Notes: generated by a model from the sequence alone, not told the origin. DNA of 64,000 nt from an uncultured Dysosmobacter sp. (GCF_947631165.1 NZ_CANRKH010000003.1:1-64000); one strand, 5' to 3'; positions 35,016 to 44,560 are shown, counted from the stretch's first letter. Numbers and translations: made by a program.

Positions 35016-35927
35016 TCAACTGTGCCGGCTATAGAACCGCAGGCCATCCTCCAGGAGCTGTCTTGTATGCGCTTCATAGAACTGAAGGAACTCGGTCATC
35101 TCCGGCGTAAAGAATTTGTCCTTGTGAAAACACACATTCACATAGCGGCAGCCGTCCAGGCCGGGAATGTTCAGGATCGCAAGCTCTGGGTCCCGGTTTG
35201 CCAAAACATGGTCCAGCGAGAGAAAGGCAACGCCGATCCCCTCCCGGGCCGCGTTCAGCAGGGTCTGCACTGAAAAGCTCTCCCACATAGGACTTACATT
35301 CAGATTGTGATTCTTAAAAAATACATCCACTGCATACCGGGTCGATGACCCCTTTTCCCGGAGAAGCAGATTTTCCCGGGCCAGTTCTTCCGCGGTCACA
35401 GCAGCTTGGCCCGCCAGCGGATTGCTCCTATGGCAAACGCCAACTATCGGATATTGCTGGATCATGCGGTGGGACAGGCCCACGATCTCATCCACGGTTT
35501 CCGCGATCACCAGATCCAACTCGTTCTCCATGGCCATACGGTAGAGACGCGGCGATTCACTGACACAGATCTTCATTTGGATCTCCGGATGCATGTCGGA
35601 AAAGCTTTTGACGACGGATGGCATCAGCAACTTGCCAATAGCCGTGCCAGTACCTACCCGGATCACCTTGCTGGACTGATGGACGTTGATCATATCGTCA
35701 TAGAGATTCAACAGGCGAAGGGCCTGGTCATAGATCGTGCGGCCGAAGGGCGTGATGTACAGCCGGTTGGAGAAACGATCGAAAAGCCTGTGTCCATAGT
35801 GGGCCTCGATCTCCTGGATGGCTACGCTGACAGTGGGCTGGGAGATATGAAGGCGGTTGGCAGCCCGCGTAATGGAGCAGTCCTCCAGGCAGACGGCAAC
35901 AAAAATCTCAATGTGGCGCAGCGTCAT
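35016..35927 (-). CDS. LysR family transcriptional regulator
   Basis: A 303-residue LysR protein: winged HTH at 1-60 (SITRAANRLHISQPTVSVAIQEIEAHYGHRLFDR) and effector domain about 88-295. Of the CysB/Cbl-like general type, but too diverged for subgroup assignment by eye. It is divergent from the ABC importer/sulfatase operon and is the likely regulator. CysB relatives often control sulfur-source genes, which fits the sulfatase, but that link is inference. Confidence 0.88.
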   Translation of the reverse strand: MTLRHIEIFVAVCLEDCSITRAANRLHISQPTVSVAIQEIEAHYGHRLFDRFSNRLYITPFGRTIYDQALRLLNLYDDMINVHQSSKVIRVGTGTAIGKLLMPSVVKSFSDMHPEIQMKICVSESPRLYRMAMENELDLVIAETVDEIVGLSHRMIQQYPIVGVCHRSNPLAGQAAVTAEELARENLLLREKGSSTRYAVDVFFKNHNLNVSPMWESFSVQTLLNAAREGIGVAFLSLDHVLANRDPELAILNIPGLDGCRYVNVCFHKDKFFTPEMTEFLQFYEAHTRQLLEDGLRFYSRHS

Positions 35928-36220
35928 AAATGCTTCCTCCTTGCAGGGAAACTTTTTCTATCGTCAAACCATATATATTTACCTATGATTAATATTATAT
36001 AATAGTATTTTACAAAGGGCAAGCACTGATGATAAACTTAAAAAAACACATAGAAAAGGAAGGCCCCTTTTACGAATTCTTGTGGAAAAGCAATAAGCGC
36101 CGTGCGGAAAAACAGGCTTGAACGCCTCGCGTTTTTGGCATAAGCGCGCAAAACAATTTCCCGTGTATTAATCCAACGGATGGTTGGTTTAATAAATATC
36201 AAAAGAAAGTAGGGAAAACA
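35928..36220. promoter_or_regulatory. Divergent promoter region of the LysR gene and the ABC importer operon
   Basis: Very AT-rich part at 35965-36015 (ATATATATTTACC...ATTATATAATAG), then CCAAC-N5-GTTGG at 36173-36187 just before the binding-protein ribosome binding site. No coding sequence seen. Confidence 0.45.
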
Positions 36221-37279
36221 ATGAAAAGGACAATCGCTCTCTTGTTGACTCTGGCCATGGCAATCAGCTTGATGACCGGCTGCGGCGCAAAGGAGAAGGA
36301 GCCGGAAGCTTCCCCCGCTCCAGCTGCTGACGGCGCTCCGGCCGCTAAGTCCTCTGAACCCCTGACAGTCGCCGTGCAGTCCTTCTACTGCAGCTCCATG
36401 GTGGAATACATCCAGGCCAACGAACTGGACAAGGCTGCCGGCCTTGATATCGACTGGCTGGTATTCAATGGCGGTGCTCCCATCAATGAGGCCATGGGCG
36501 AGTGGGACATCGCCGTTACCGGCGGCGCTTTCGTCTACGCGCTGGCCAACTATGGCTGCAAGCTGGTAGCCCATCAGGTGGACGGCACTGACGGCAACTA
36601 TGTTGTGGCCCGCAAAGGCGATCCCCTCACAGAAGCCAAAACTCCCGAGGAGATGGCGGAGTGCGTGCGCGGCAAAACGCTGCTCACCTGCATCGGCACC
36701 ACCGGCCACTATACCCTGAATCTTTGGCTGGAATCCATTGGCGTCAGCCCTGATGAATGTGAGATCATGAACCTGGAGATCGCCAACGTATATTCCTCCT
36801 GGGTCGCCGGCGAGGGCGATTACGCCGTGCTTACCGAGCCCTATTGCTACTATGATATGGATGAGATGAACACCGAGATCATCGCCACACTGGGCTCCAT
36901 CGGCGGCGAACTTTTCGAGTCCACCGTCTGTACCGCCGACGCCTATGAAAACCGCTATGACGATGTCGTGAAGTTCGTCACTCTGCTCTATCAGGCGTGC
37001 GACGCGCTGGCCGCTGATGAGGATCTGGCGGTGGAAACCGTTGTGAACTGGTATACCAACTGCGGCAAAACCCTCACTCCTGACGAGGCCCGTACATCTA
37101 TCCAGGGCAAGCCCTTCCTGACGTCTGAAGTGGCCTCCGGCATCACTCTGGGTGAGTTTGCAACCTCTTACGCCTCCTGGTTTGAGTCCCGCGATCTGAT
37201 TGACTCCACCGGCCTTGAGAACGTGAAGGCCAATATTGCCGCCGATGTTTTTGATGACGCACTGGCCGCTTTGAAATAA
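36221..37279 (+). CDS. ABC transporter substrate-binding lipoprotein (NitT/TauT type)
   Basis: A 352-residue lipoprotein (lipobox MTGC, Cys21) with an Ala/Pro linker and a NMT1/SsuA-like binding domain: LTVAVQSFYCSSMVEY, then FNGGAPINEAMGEWDIAVTGG, the conserved segment of nitrate/sulfonate/taurine receptors. First gene of the operon with two permeases and two ATPases. Ligand probably an organosulfonate, sulfate ester or another small acid; the downstream sulfatase favours a sulfur compound. Confidence 0.85.
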   Translation: MKRTIALLLTLAMAISLMTGCGAKEKEPEASPAPAADGAPAAKSSEPLTVAVQSFYCSSMVEYIQANELDKAAGLDIDWLVFNGGAPINEAMGEWDIAVTGGAFVYALANYGCKLVAHQVDGTDGNYVVARKGDPLTEAKTPEEMAECVRGKTLLTCIGTTGHYTLNLWLESIGVSPDECEIMNLEIANVYSSWVAGEGDYAVLTEPYCYYDMDEMNTEIIATLGSIGGELFESTVCTADAYENRYDDVVKFVTLLYQACDALAADEDLAVETVVNWYTNCGKTLTPDEARTSIQGKPFLTSEVASGITLGEFATSYASWFESRDLIDSTGLENVKANIAADVFDDALAALK

Positions 37280-37301
37280 GCCCGGTATTTTGGCGCATTT
37301 T

Positions 37302-37336
37302 CAGGGACGGACATTCCAGAAGAATGTCCGTCCCTG
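37302..37336 (+). other. 15-bp perfect hairpin after the binding-protein gene
   Basis: CAGGGACGGACATTC and GAATGTCCGTCCCTG pair around CAGAA. No T run follows, so it more likely protects the 3' end of the binding-protein message than ends transcription. Confidence 0.7.
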
Positions 37337-37356
37337 GCAGAAAGGCTATGTTGTCT

Positions 37357-38163
37357 ATGAATACTGAAAAGCTCAACACCGCCAAAAAGCAGAAAAGAAA
37401 GTATCAGGTCATCTCCCTGCTGTCTGTGTGCGTATTTCTGCTGGTTTGGTATCTTGCCACCGCGGTTTTTGAACTGGTCCCCGCCTATTCTCTGCCCAGC
37501 CCTGTGAAGGTGCTGGAGACCTTTATCACAAAATTCCATTCGAAAGCTCCCGACGGGGCCACGCTGCCCAAGCACTTCATTTCCAGCTTGCAGGTGGCCA
37601 TGTCCGGTTATGTTTTGGGTGCGGTGATCGGTGTGCCTCTGGGCATTGCCATGGGCTGGTTCAAGGTCGTCGATAAAATCATCCGCCCTGTGTTCGACCT
37701 GCTCAAGCCCATCCCTCCCATTGCTCTGATCCCCGTGATGATCGTGGTCTTTGGCATCTCCCTGCAGGCTAAGGCCGTGCTCATCTTTTTCTCCACTGTT
37801 ATTCCCTGCATCCTGAACTCCTACTCCGGCATCCGCCAGACCAAACAGATCCATCTTTGGGTCTCTCAGACCTTTGGCGCATCCAATATGCAAATGCTCT
37901 TCACAGTCGCTATCCCATCGGCCCTGCCTATGATCTTTGCGGGGCTGCGGGTCGCCATGGGCTCCTCCTGGATGGCCCTGGTGGCGGCGGAACTGCTGGC
38001 TTCCACCAGCGGCCTTGGTTATCTGATCTCCATCGGCCGGTCCCTGCTGCGCTCTGACCTGATCCTGGTGGGCATTTTCAGCCTGGGCATGATCAACATA
38101 GTCATTACCGCCATCTTCAACGTCGTTGAAAAACGCTTTGTACGGGGAGGGAAAGCCGAATGA
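37357..38163 (+). CDS. ABC transporter permease 1 (NitT/TauT type)
   Basis: A ~268-residue permease with a cytoplasmic N-terminal tail of 20 basic residues, six helices and the BPD coupling loop ESG equivalent in FGASNMQMLFTVAIPSALPMIFAGLRVAMGSSWMALVAAE. ATG 37357 has AAAGG about 11 bases upstream; in-frame starts at 37348 and 37324 are possible. It overlaps permease 2 by four bases. The two permeases differ and probably form a heterodimer. Confidence 0.87.
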   Translation: MNTEKLNTAKKQKRKYQVISLLSVCVFLLVWYLATAVFELVPAYSLPSPVKVLETFITKFHSKAPDGATLPKHFISSLQVAMSGYVLGAVIGVPLGIAMGWFKVVDKIIRPVFDLLKPIPPIALIPVMIVVFGISLQAKAVLIFFSTVIPCILNSYSGIRQTKQIHLWVSQTFGASNMQMLFTVAIPSALPMIFAGLRVAMGSSWMALVAAELLASTSGLGYLISIGRSLLRSDLILVGIFSLGMINIVITAIFNVVEKRFVRGGKAE

Positions 38164-38948
38164 AGATCAAGCTCAAGGAAATGGGAAACTCCCTCTTTTT
38201 CTCCCTGATCGGTATTGCGGCCATACTGATCCTGTGGACGCTGGGCGTAAAGTTCACATCCGTGGGCCTGCTATTGCCCACGCCTCTCGAGGTGCTGCAG
38301 CGCATGGCCTATACCTTTTCCAATGCCATTGGCCGTGAGCTGACGCTTCCCATGCACCTGGCGGTGAGCCTTCGCCGCGTGGTGATCGGCTTCAGCCTGG
38401 CCTCCGTGTGCGGTGTGGTCCTGGGGATTGCTATGGGACGTTTCCGCATGGTGGAGGCTGTCTGCAAGCCGCTGTTTGAGCTGGTTCGCCCCATTCCCAG
38501 CGTGGCGTGGATCCCCCTGGCCATTGTGTGGTTCGGCATCGGCGAGACTGCTAAGACTTTCATCATCTTTATGGCCGGCTTTGTCAATATCGTGGTCAAT
38601 ACATACGCCGGCGCCAAGCAGGTGGATGAAAATATGCTGGGCGTGGCTTACATGCTGGGCGCTAATGAGATCCAAGCATTTTTCCACGTAGTCATCCCCT
38701 CTTGCGTTCCCTACATCTTCGCAGGTATGCAGGTCGGCCTTTCCACCTGCTGGATGGCTGTGCTGGCCGCCGAGATGGTCAGTTCTACGGAGGGCATCGG
38801 CTGGACGATCACCGCCGGCCAGGAAAATGGCGACATGACGCAGATCTTTGTGGGCATCATTGCTATCGCAGTGGTGGGACTTCTCCTGGCAGTGCTGATG
38901 CGCTGGGCGGAACGCGTACTTTGCAGATGGAGGGTTCGGGGAAAATGA
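38160..38948 (+). CDS. ABC transporter permease 2 (NitT/TauT type)
   Basis: A 262-residue permease with six helices and the coupling loop LGANEIQAFFHVVIPSCVPYIFAGMQVGLSTCWMAVLAAEM. Starts inside the end of permease 1 (ATGA) and overlaps ATPase 1 in the same manner, so the three are translationally coupled. It is clearly distinct from permease 1 outside the coupling loop. Confidence 0.87.
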   Translation: MKIKLKEMGNSLFFSLIGIAAILILWTLGVKFTSVGLLLPTPLEVLQRMAYTFSNAIGRELTLPMHLAVSLRRVVIGFSLASVCGVVLGIAMGRFRMVEAVCKPLFELVRPIPSVAWIPLAIVWFGIGETAKTFIIFMAGFVNIVVNTYAGAKQVDENMLGVAYMLGANEIQAFFHVVIPSCVPYIFAGMQVGLSTCWMAVLAAEMVSSTEGIGWTITAGQENGDMTQIFVGIIAIAVVGLLLAVLMRWAERVLCRWRVRGK

Positions 38949-39709
38949 GTGAAACGCGGAAAACAGTTATTGAGTGCAAACATGTCAGCAAGACATTCTA
39001 TTCCATGGCCGGCGACAATCTTGTGGTCAGCGACCTGAATTTCAATGTCTACGAAAACGAGTTCGTGGTTCTTTTCGGCCCTGGTCAATGCGGTAAATCC
39101 ACGATCCTGAACCTGATCAGCGGGTTGGAAAGTCCCACCGGCGGCGAAATCGTCGTCTCCGGTGAGAAGGTCTCCGGTCCCTCCCCCAAGCGCGGTATGG
39201 TCTATCAGACCACAAACCTGTTTATGTGGTATACCGTGATGCAAAACGTGGAATTCGGTCCTAAGATGCAGGGAGTTCCCAAGAAGATCCGCCGGGAGCG
39301 GGCGCAGAAATACATCGACCTGGTCGGCCTGAACGGCTTTGAAAACCAGTTCCCTGTAAAGCTCTCCGGCGGTATGCAGCAGCGCGTGGGGATCGCCCGG
39401 GCCTATGCCAACGAGCCGGAGCTGATCTGCATGGACGAGCCCTTCGGCCATCTGGACGCCCAGACCCGCTACCTCATGGAGGAGGAAGTGGAACGCATCA
39501 GCAACACGGCGAGGCGCACCGTGGTCTTTGTCACCAACAACGCGGAAGAGGCCATTTATCTGGCTGACCGCATCATCCTGCTTCACAACTGTCCCACCTC
39601 CGTCCATAAGGAGTACACGGTGGACCTGCCCCGGCCCCGGGACTATACGTCGCCGGAATTTCTGGCCCTGCGCGAGCAGATCACCGCCGATATGGACAAC
39701 ACGCTTTAA
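38945..39709 (+). CDS. ABC transporter ATPase 1, H-loop His replaced by Asn
   Basis: A 254-residue nucleotide-binding subunit. Walker A GPGQCGKST (45-53), Q-loop Gln88, signature LSGGMQQR (140-147), Walker B ICMDEP (Glu165), D-loop GHLD. The switch histidine is missing: the H-loop reads VFVTNNAEEA with Asn198 in place of His. The next gene has the complementary defect, so ATPase 1 probably pairs with ATPase 2 in one importer. Start overlaps permease 2 by four bases. Confidence 0.88.
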   Translation: MSETRKTVIECKHVSKTFYSMAGDNLVVSDLNFNVYENEFVVLFGPGQCGKSTILNLISGLESPTGGEIVVSGEKVSGPSPKRGMVYQTTNLFMWYTVMQNVEFGPKMQGVPKKIRRERAQKYIDLVGLNGFENQFPVKLSGGMQQRVGIARAYANEPELICMDEPFGHLDAQTRYLMEEEVERISNTARRTVVFVTNNAEEAIYLADRIILLHNCPTSVHKEYTVDLPRPRDYTSPEFLALREQITADMDNTL

Positions 39710-39726
39710 AAAAGGGGAGAACTGCA

Positions 39727-40470
39727 ATGTCTGAAGAAGTCATGGTCAGCGTCAAAAACCTGACAAAAAGTTTCGGAGACCTGCTGGTTCTTGATGACAT
39801 CTCCTTTGACGTCAAGAAGCATGAGTTCTTGTGCATCGTCGGCCCCACGGGCTGCGGCAAGACTACATTCCTCAACAGTCTTACAAAGCTCTATGATATC
39901 GACCGGGGCGCTATAACCCTGGGCGGCCAGCCCATCGACCCCAAGAAGCAGAATATTGCGTACATTTTCCAGGAGTACTCCACTATGGAGTGGCTCACTG
40001 TGGAAGAAAATATCAGCTACGGCCTTCGCATCAAGCATGTGGATAAGCAGACCGCCCGACAGCGCGTGGACCATGTCATGAACATCGTGGGGCTAAGCAA
40101 ATACGCCAATTACTACCCCCGCCAGCTTTCTGCCAGTATGCTCCAGCGGGTCGTCATTGCCCGCGCCTTTGCCGTGGAGCCGGAGCTGCTGCTGATGGAT
40201 GAGCCCTACGGCCAGCTGGACCTGCAGCTGAAGTATCATCTGGAGGACGAGCTGATCAACCTGTGGCAGACGACCGGCACGACGGTCATCTTCATAACCC
40301 ACAACATTGAAGAGGCGGTCTATCTTTCTGACCGCATCCTCGTTCTTACCAATAAACCGACAAAAATCAAGCAGTCACTGACCAATGATCTGCCCCGGCC
40401 CAGAAAAGTCTCCGCCCCTGACTTTATCAAGCTGCGCAACGAGGTCACAGATCTCATCAAGTGGTGGTAA
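39727..40470 (+). CDS. ABC transporter ATPase 2, degenerate signature motif
   Basis: A 247-residue nucleotide-binding subunit. Walker A GPTGCGKTT (39-47), Q-loop Gln82, Walker B LLMDEP (Glu159), D-loop GQLD and switch His192 (ITHN) are intact, but the signature is LSASMLQR (134-141) in place of LSGGM. In a heterodimer with ATPase 1 the altered signature faces the site with the missing His, leaving one normal and one degenerate ATP site. AAAGGGGAG precedes the ATG. Confidence 0.88.
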   Translation: MSEEVMVSVKNLTKSFGDLLVLDDISFDVKKHEFLCIVGPTGCGKTTFLNSLTKLYDIDRGAITLGGQPIDPKKQNIAYIFQEYSTMEWLTVEENISYGLRIKHVDKQTARQRVDHVMNIVGLSKYANYYPRQLSASMLQRVVIARAFAVEPELLLMDEPYGQLDLQLKYHLEDELINLWQTTGTTVIFITHNIEEAVYLSDRILVLTNKPTKIKQSLTNDLPRPRKVSAPDFIKLRNEVTDLIKWW

Positions 40471-41486
40471 AGGCTCTGCAGCCCGAAATTTTCGGAAGAA
40501 GGTGTGTTCTCCTGGAATATTTTATTGCGATTGACGGCGGAGGGACAAAGACAGAGACTCTTCTATTTGATGAGGCCGGACATATCCTATGCCGGGACGT
40601 CACCACAGGCTGCAATGCTCTGGACATTGGCAGTGAGGCAGCCAAGGATCTGCTGCTGCAGGCCATCGGCCGGGTCCGCCGCTGTGTGCCGGGCAAAGTT
40701 TCGGCTGTATTCGGCGGCATCGCAGGCAACTGCCACTGCGGCCATGCGCTTTACAAAGCGCTGCGCACCCAACTGGATGTGGAAAAGCTGGAAATATGGG
40801 ACGATACATACAGTGTGATCTCTAGCGTTCTGGGACACCAGGACGGCTGCGGACTGGTGGCCGGAACAGGGTCATCCTTGTTCGTTCGGGCTGAAGGAAA
40901 ACCCTGCATCCATATTGGGGGCTGGGGATATCTGATCGACACTGGCGGCAGCGGCTTTGATCTGGGCTGTGAGGCCGTGTATATGGCTCTGCGGGCCATA
41001 GACGGCCGAGGAGAAAAGACCGTACTAAACGAGCTTCTGCATAGGACCCTCCACAAGCCGGTGGAGGAATCCATCGTGGAAATCTATGCCGGAGGGCGTC
41101 CATTCATCGCATCTCTTGCTTATACAGTCTTTGAGGGACGGCGCATGGGAGACGCCGTATGTGAGAAAATATTCGCCCATGGCATCAACCATCTTGCGGA
41201 AATGGTGTCCACAGCGGCCAAATATTATGAGGATCAATTCACTGTGGTCCTCGGCGGTGGGCTCTTTTCCGCCAATCCAGAATATGTGGAGGCGCTGCGT
41301 GCAGTAGCTCCTCCCCAGGCTAAGTTGCTGACCACCGATATGCCGGTGGTATACGGAGCGGCCATCGAAGCGCTGCGGATGGCTGGCCGCACGGCTGCGC
41401 TTTCGTTCAAACAAACATTTTTTGAAGACTATATGATCTGCAGGCAGTGCCCAGACAAGCCCGCAGGGAAAGGAACGTCACATTGA
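40461..41486 (+). CDS. BadF/BadG/BcrA/BcrD-type ATPase, N-acetylglucosamine-kinase-like
   Basis: A ~341-residue actin-fold kinase/ATPase. AIDGGGTKTETLLFD is the phosphate-1 motif, GLVAGTGSSLFV the adenosine/phosphate-2 region, and GGWGYLIDTGGSGFDLG the family signature of GlcNAc kinase-like proteins. The start is uncertain: GTG at 40461 overlaps ATPase 2 by ten bases without a clear site. As the kinase of the ABC/sulfatase operon it probably phosphorylates the imported sugar or polyol after or before desulfation. Confidence 0.82.
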   Translation: MVVKALQPEIFGRRCVLLEYFIAIDGGGTKTETLLFDEAGHILCRDVTTGCNALDIGSEAAKDLLLQAIGRVRRCVPGKVSAVFGGIAGNCHCGHALYKALRTQLDVEKLEIWDDTYSVISSVLGHQDGCGLVAGTGSSLFVRAEGKPCIHIGGWGYLIDTGGSGFDLGCEAVYMALRAIDGRGEKTVLNELLHRTLHKPVEESIVEIYAGGRPFIASLAYTVFEGRRMGDAVCEKIFAHGINHLAEMVSTAAKYYEDQFTVVLGGGLFSANPEYVEALRAVAPPQAKLLTTDMPVVYGAAIEALRMAGRTAALSFKQTFFEDYMICRQCPDKPAGKGTSH

Positions 41487-42967
41487 AAAGGCCTAATGTT
41501 ATATTTCTGCTGACAGACGATCAGCGCTGCGGCACCATTCATGCCCTTGGAAACGAGGAGATCCAGACACCCAATATGGACCGCCTTGTACATATGGGGA
41601 CTTCGTTTACCCGTGCGCACATTCCCGGCGGTACGGCTTCAGCGGTATGTATGCCCAGCCGGGCTATGATAAACTCCGGCAGGACCCTGTTCCATCTGGA
41701 GGAGAGCGGACGCAATATTCCTCCCTGCGACGTCACCATGGGACAGTGTTTTCTGCAAAACGGATATCATGCCATGGAGATCGGCAAGTGGCACAACGGC
41801 GTCGAGAGCTTCACGCGGAGCTTTGACAACGGAGCGAACATCTTCTTCGGCGGTATGTGGGACCACTGGAATGTGCCGGTGAACGACTTTAAGCCTGACG
41901 GGGATTACAGCCGGGAGATTCACTTTACCCCTGATTTTTCCGCCAACAGCACGCCGGTAAAGGTGCGGGCGGAGAAGATCAACGCCGGGATCCACTCCAC
42001 GGATCTGTTTTCCGGCGCCGCTGTCGACTACATCAACGCTTACGACAGTGACCAGCCGTTCTTCCTGTATCTCTCCTTCCTTGCGCCTCACGACCCGCGC
42101 ACCATGCCGGAACAGTTCAAGCATATGTATGACCCCGAAAAAATCACTCTGCCGCCCAACTATATGGCGATGCCGGTGGTGAACTGCGGCTGGTCCAACA
42201 AGGGCCGGGATGAAAACACGGAAGCATATCCCCGCCGCCCGGAGGCGATCCGGCAGCACATCGCGGATTACTATGCCATGATCAGCCATATTGACTGGTG
42301 TATTGGTCATATTCTGGAAGCTCTGGAAGCAAAAGGCCTGCTGGATAACACCATTATCGTCCTTGCCGGCGACAACGGCCTGGCGGTCGGCCAGCACGGC
42401 CTGATGGGCAAGCAGAATATCTACGAGCACAGTGTCGGCGTTCCACTGGTCCTGTGCGGTCCGGGAATCCCGAAGGATCAGATCGACAAACGCTATGTCT
42501 ATCTGCTGGATCTGTTCCCAACGCTCTGCGACCTGTGCGGTATGGAGATCCCTTCATCAGTAGACGGCATCAGCTTTGCGCCCATGTTCCAGGATAAGGA
42601 CTACGTGACCCGGCCGGAGCTGTATCTGGCCTTCCAGTCCCGCATCCGCGGCGTTATGGATAGCCGCTATAAGCTGGTGGAGTACCGCACGGAGGATCTG
42701 AAGCTGACCCAGCTGTTTGACCTGGAAACAGACCCGTGGGAGATCCATAATTTTTATGATATTGCGGGTTATGAAGAGATCACCGCAAGGCTGCGCAGGC
42801 GATTGTTTGAACTGCGGGATGCCTGGGATGATGAAGCAACGATCTTCGGGCAGCAATACTGGCAGCAGTGGCGGCAGTATGAGGCGGCTGAGGTCCATGG
42901 CGTCGGCAGGCCGAAGGGCAGCAACATGGTCAATCAGGTCAAGGATTGGGGCACTGAGAAAACATAA
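41483..42967 (+). CDS. Sulfatase (formylglycine-dependent, Cys type), third copy
   Basis: A ~494-residue sulfatase. VIFLLTDDQ holds the first metal-binding Asp pair, CMPSR (Cys56) the C-x-P-S-R maturation motif, GKWHNG and SFLAPHDPR the substrate side, and LAGDNGLAVGQHGLMGKQ the second metal cluster. The start is TTG 41483, which overlaps the kinase stop (TTGA) and has AAAGGA eight bases upstream. No signal peptide, so it acts in the cytoplasm on a sulfate ester brought in by the ABC importer. Needs an anSME encoded outside this window. Confidence 0.88.
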   Translation: MKRPNVIFLLTDDQRCGTIHALGNEEIQTPNMDRLVHMGTSFTRAHIPGGTASAVCMPSRAMINSGRTLFHLEESGRNIPPCDVTMGQCFLQNGYHAMEIGKWHNGVESFTRSFDNGANIFFGGMWDHWNVPVNDFKPDGDYSREIHFTPDFSANSTPVKVRAEKINAGIHSTDLFSGAAVDYINAYDSDQPFFLYLSFLAPHDPRTMPEQFKHMYDPEKITLPPNYMAMPVVNCGWSNKGRDENTEAYPRRPEAIRQHIADYYAMISHIDWCIGHILEALEAKGLLDNTIIVLAGDNGLAVGQHGLMGKQNIYEHSVGVPLVLCGPGIPKDQIDKRYVYLLDLFPTLCDLCGMEIPSSVDGISFAPMFQDKDYVTRPELYLAFQSRIRGVMDSRYKLVEYRTEDLKLTQLFDLETDPWEIHNFYDIAGYEEITARLRRRLFELRDAWDDEATIFGQQYWQQWRQYEAAEVHGVGRPKGSNMVNQVKDWGTEKT

Positions 42968-42991
42968 ATCGCTGGATAGAGGGCTGTTCTT

Positions 42992-44341
42992 ATGGAGTTA
43001 TACGAAACGCCCCATGCGTTGGGGGATTATCTGGATACACACTTCACCTGCTCCTGCGGGAAAGAGCACTACGCGCCGCTGAAAGCAGTCTGCATCGGCA
43101 AAGGCGCGCTGGTGGAGCTGCCAAAGCTCGCAAAGCAGATGGGCTTTCACAGCTTGTTTCTGATCTGTGACAGCATCACTTACGATATTGCCGGAAAAGC
43201 GTGTATGGAGCTGCTGTCCGCGGCAAATATCAAGGCAGCCATCCAAAAGCTGGCCCATACCGGATTTGATGAGGCCACCGTGGGCGAGCTGCTGATCTAT
43301 ATGCCAGAGGACTGCGATTTGGTCGTGGCCGTCGGCACCGGCGCCATCAACGACATGACACGCTTTTTCAGCCACCGCACAAAGCGTCCTTTCTTCACAG
43401 TCGCCACCGCGGCGCCCATGGATGGCTTCGCCTCGTCCATCGCCGCCCTCAACGTCAATAATCTGAAAACGACCTTTGACGCCCAAACGCCGACAGCGAT
43501 CATCGGAGATACGGACATTCTCAAGAACGCCCCCTATCGTATGATCGCGGCGGGCCTGGGGGATCTTCTGGGCAAGTTCACCTGCCTGTGCGACTGGAAG
43601 CTGGCACGGCTCATCACCGGCGAGCACTATTGTGAACGGATCGTGGAGTTGGTCGAACGCTGTGTTCAGGATGTGCTGAAGGATGCGGGGAAAGCCAAGG
43701 ACCGCGATCCGGCGGTGCTGGGCAAGATCATGGAGGGGCTGGTCCTGACCGGCGTCGCCATGAGCCTCTATGGAAATTCTCGTCCTGCCTCCGGCTGTGA
43801 GCACCATATGTCCCATTACTGGGAGATGATGTTTGAGCAGGCCGGACAGAAGCCGGTCCCCCATGGGACCCAGGTAGGCGTCGGCACGGTGTTGGTACTG
43901 AAGCTGGTGGAAGCGCTGAAAGCCGCCGATGTAGATTTTGACGCGGCCCGCGCCGCCGCCCGCACCTATGACACCCAGGCCTGGGAGGCCCATATCCGCG
44001 CCGCCTATGGCCCGGCGGCTGACGGCGTTATCGCCATGGAAGCAAAGGCGCAGAAAAACGAAACGCAGGCCCGGCTGATCCGTATTGACGCCATGGAGGC
44101 CCACTGGGATGAGATCCGAGAGCTGCTGGACGCCCTGCCCGCCTCATCTGAGGTCATGGAACTGCTGCGGTCGCTGGACTCTCCCTGTCTCCCCGGGCAG
44201 ATCGGCGTGGATCAGGCAATGCTGAAAAACACTCTGCTGTACGGCAAGGAGGTACGCGCCCGGTATACCATCCTTCAAATGCTCTGGGATCTCGATATTC
44301 TGGAACTTCTCTCCGATCAGATCATCAGCGATCTGTTTTGA
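42992..44341 (+). CDS. sn-Glycerol-1-phosphate dehydrogenase-like enzyme (AraM/EgsA family)
   Basis: A 449-residue iron-containing-alcohol-dehydrogenase-fold protein of the AraM group: VAVGTGAINDMTRF (nucleotide loop), APMDGFAS (metal Asp), SGCEHHMSHYWE and VPHGTQVG (metal His). AraM of Bacillus reduces dihydroxyacetone phosphate to glycerol-1-phosphate. In this operon it may oxidise or reduce a phosphorylated polyol made by the BadF-type kinase. The C-terminal ~90 residues carry a helical extension common in AraM. AGAGGG precedes the start. Confidence 0.87.
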   Translation: MELYETPHALGDYLDTHFTCSCGKEHYAPLKAVCIGKGALVELPKLAKQMGFHSLFLICDSITYDIAGKACMELLSAANIKAAIQKLAHTGFDEATVGELLIYMPEDCDLVVAVGTGAINDMTRFFSHRTKRPFFTVATAAPMDGFASSIAALNVNNLKTTFDAQTPTAIIGDTDILKNAPYRMIAAGLGDLLGKFTCLCDWKLARLITGEHYCERIVELVERCVQDVLKDAGKAKDRDPAVLGKIMEGLVLTGVAMSLYGNSRPASGCEHHMSHYWEMMFEQAGQKPVPHGTQVGVGTVLVLKLVEALKAADVDFDAARAAARTYDTQAWEAHIRAAYGPAADGVIAMEAKAQKNETQARLIRIDAMEAHWDEIRELLDALPASSEVMELLRSLDSPCLPGQIGVDQAMLKNTLLYGKEVRARYTILQMLWDLDILELLSDQIISDLF

Positions 44342-44369
44342 GACACGCGGCTGTGCCGTCTCCCATATG

Positions 44370-44406
44370 AAAAACATCCGCTCTGGTCAAGAGCGGATGT
44401 TTTTTG
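44370..44406 (+). terminator. Terminator of the ABC importer/sulfatase operon
   Basis: AAAAACATCCGCTC and GAGCGGATGTTTTT form a 14-bp stem around TGGTCAA, followed by TTT. Confidence 0.85.
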
Positions 44407-44560
44407 CTGGTTTCTTTGTCCTGCGGCGTAATTTTCAGGGCAGTCTTACATATGCAAAAGACAGCTCGGGTTCATCTATGAACGCTTTCTACCATCAACT
44501 GCCTGACAACCAGCCCGGGAGAAAATCTCCGTCCGTTCATTTACCTGCCGGCCGTCTCAT

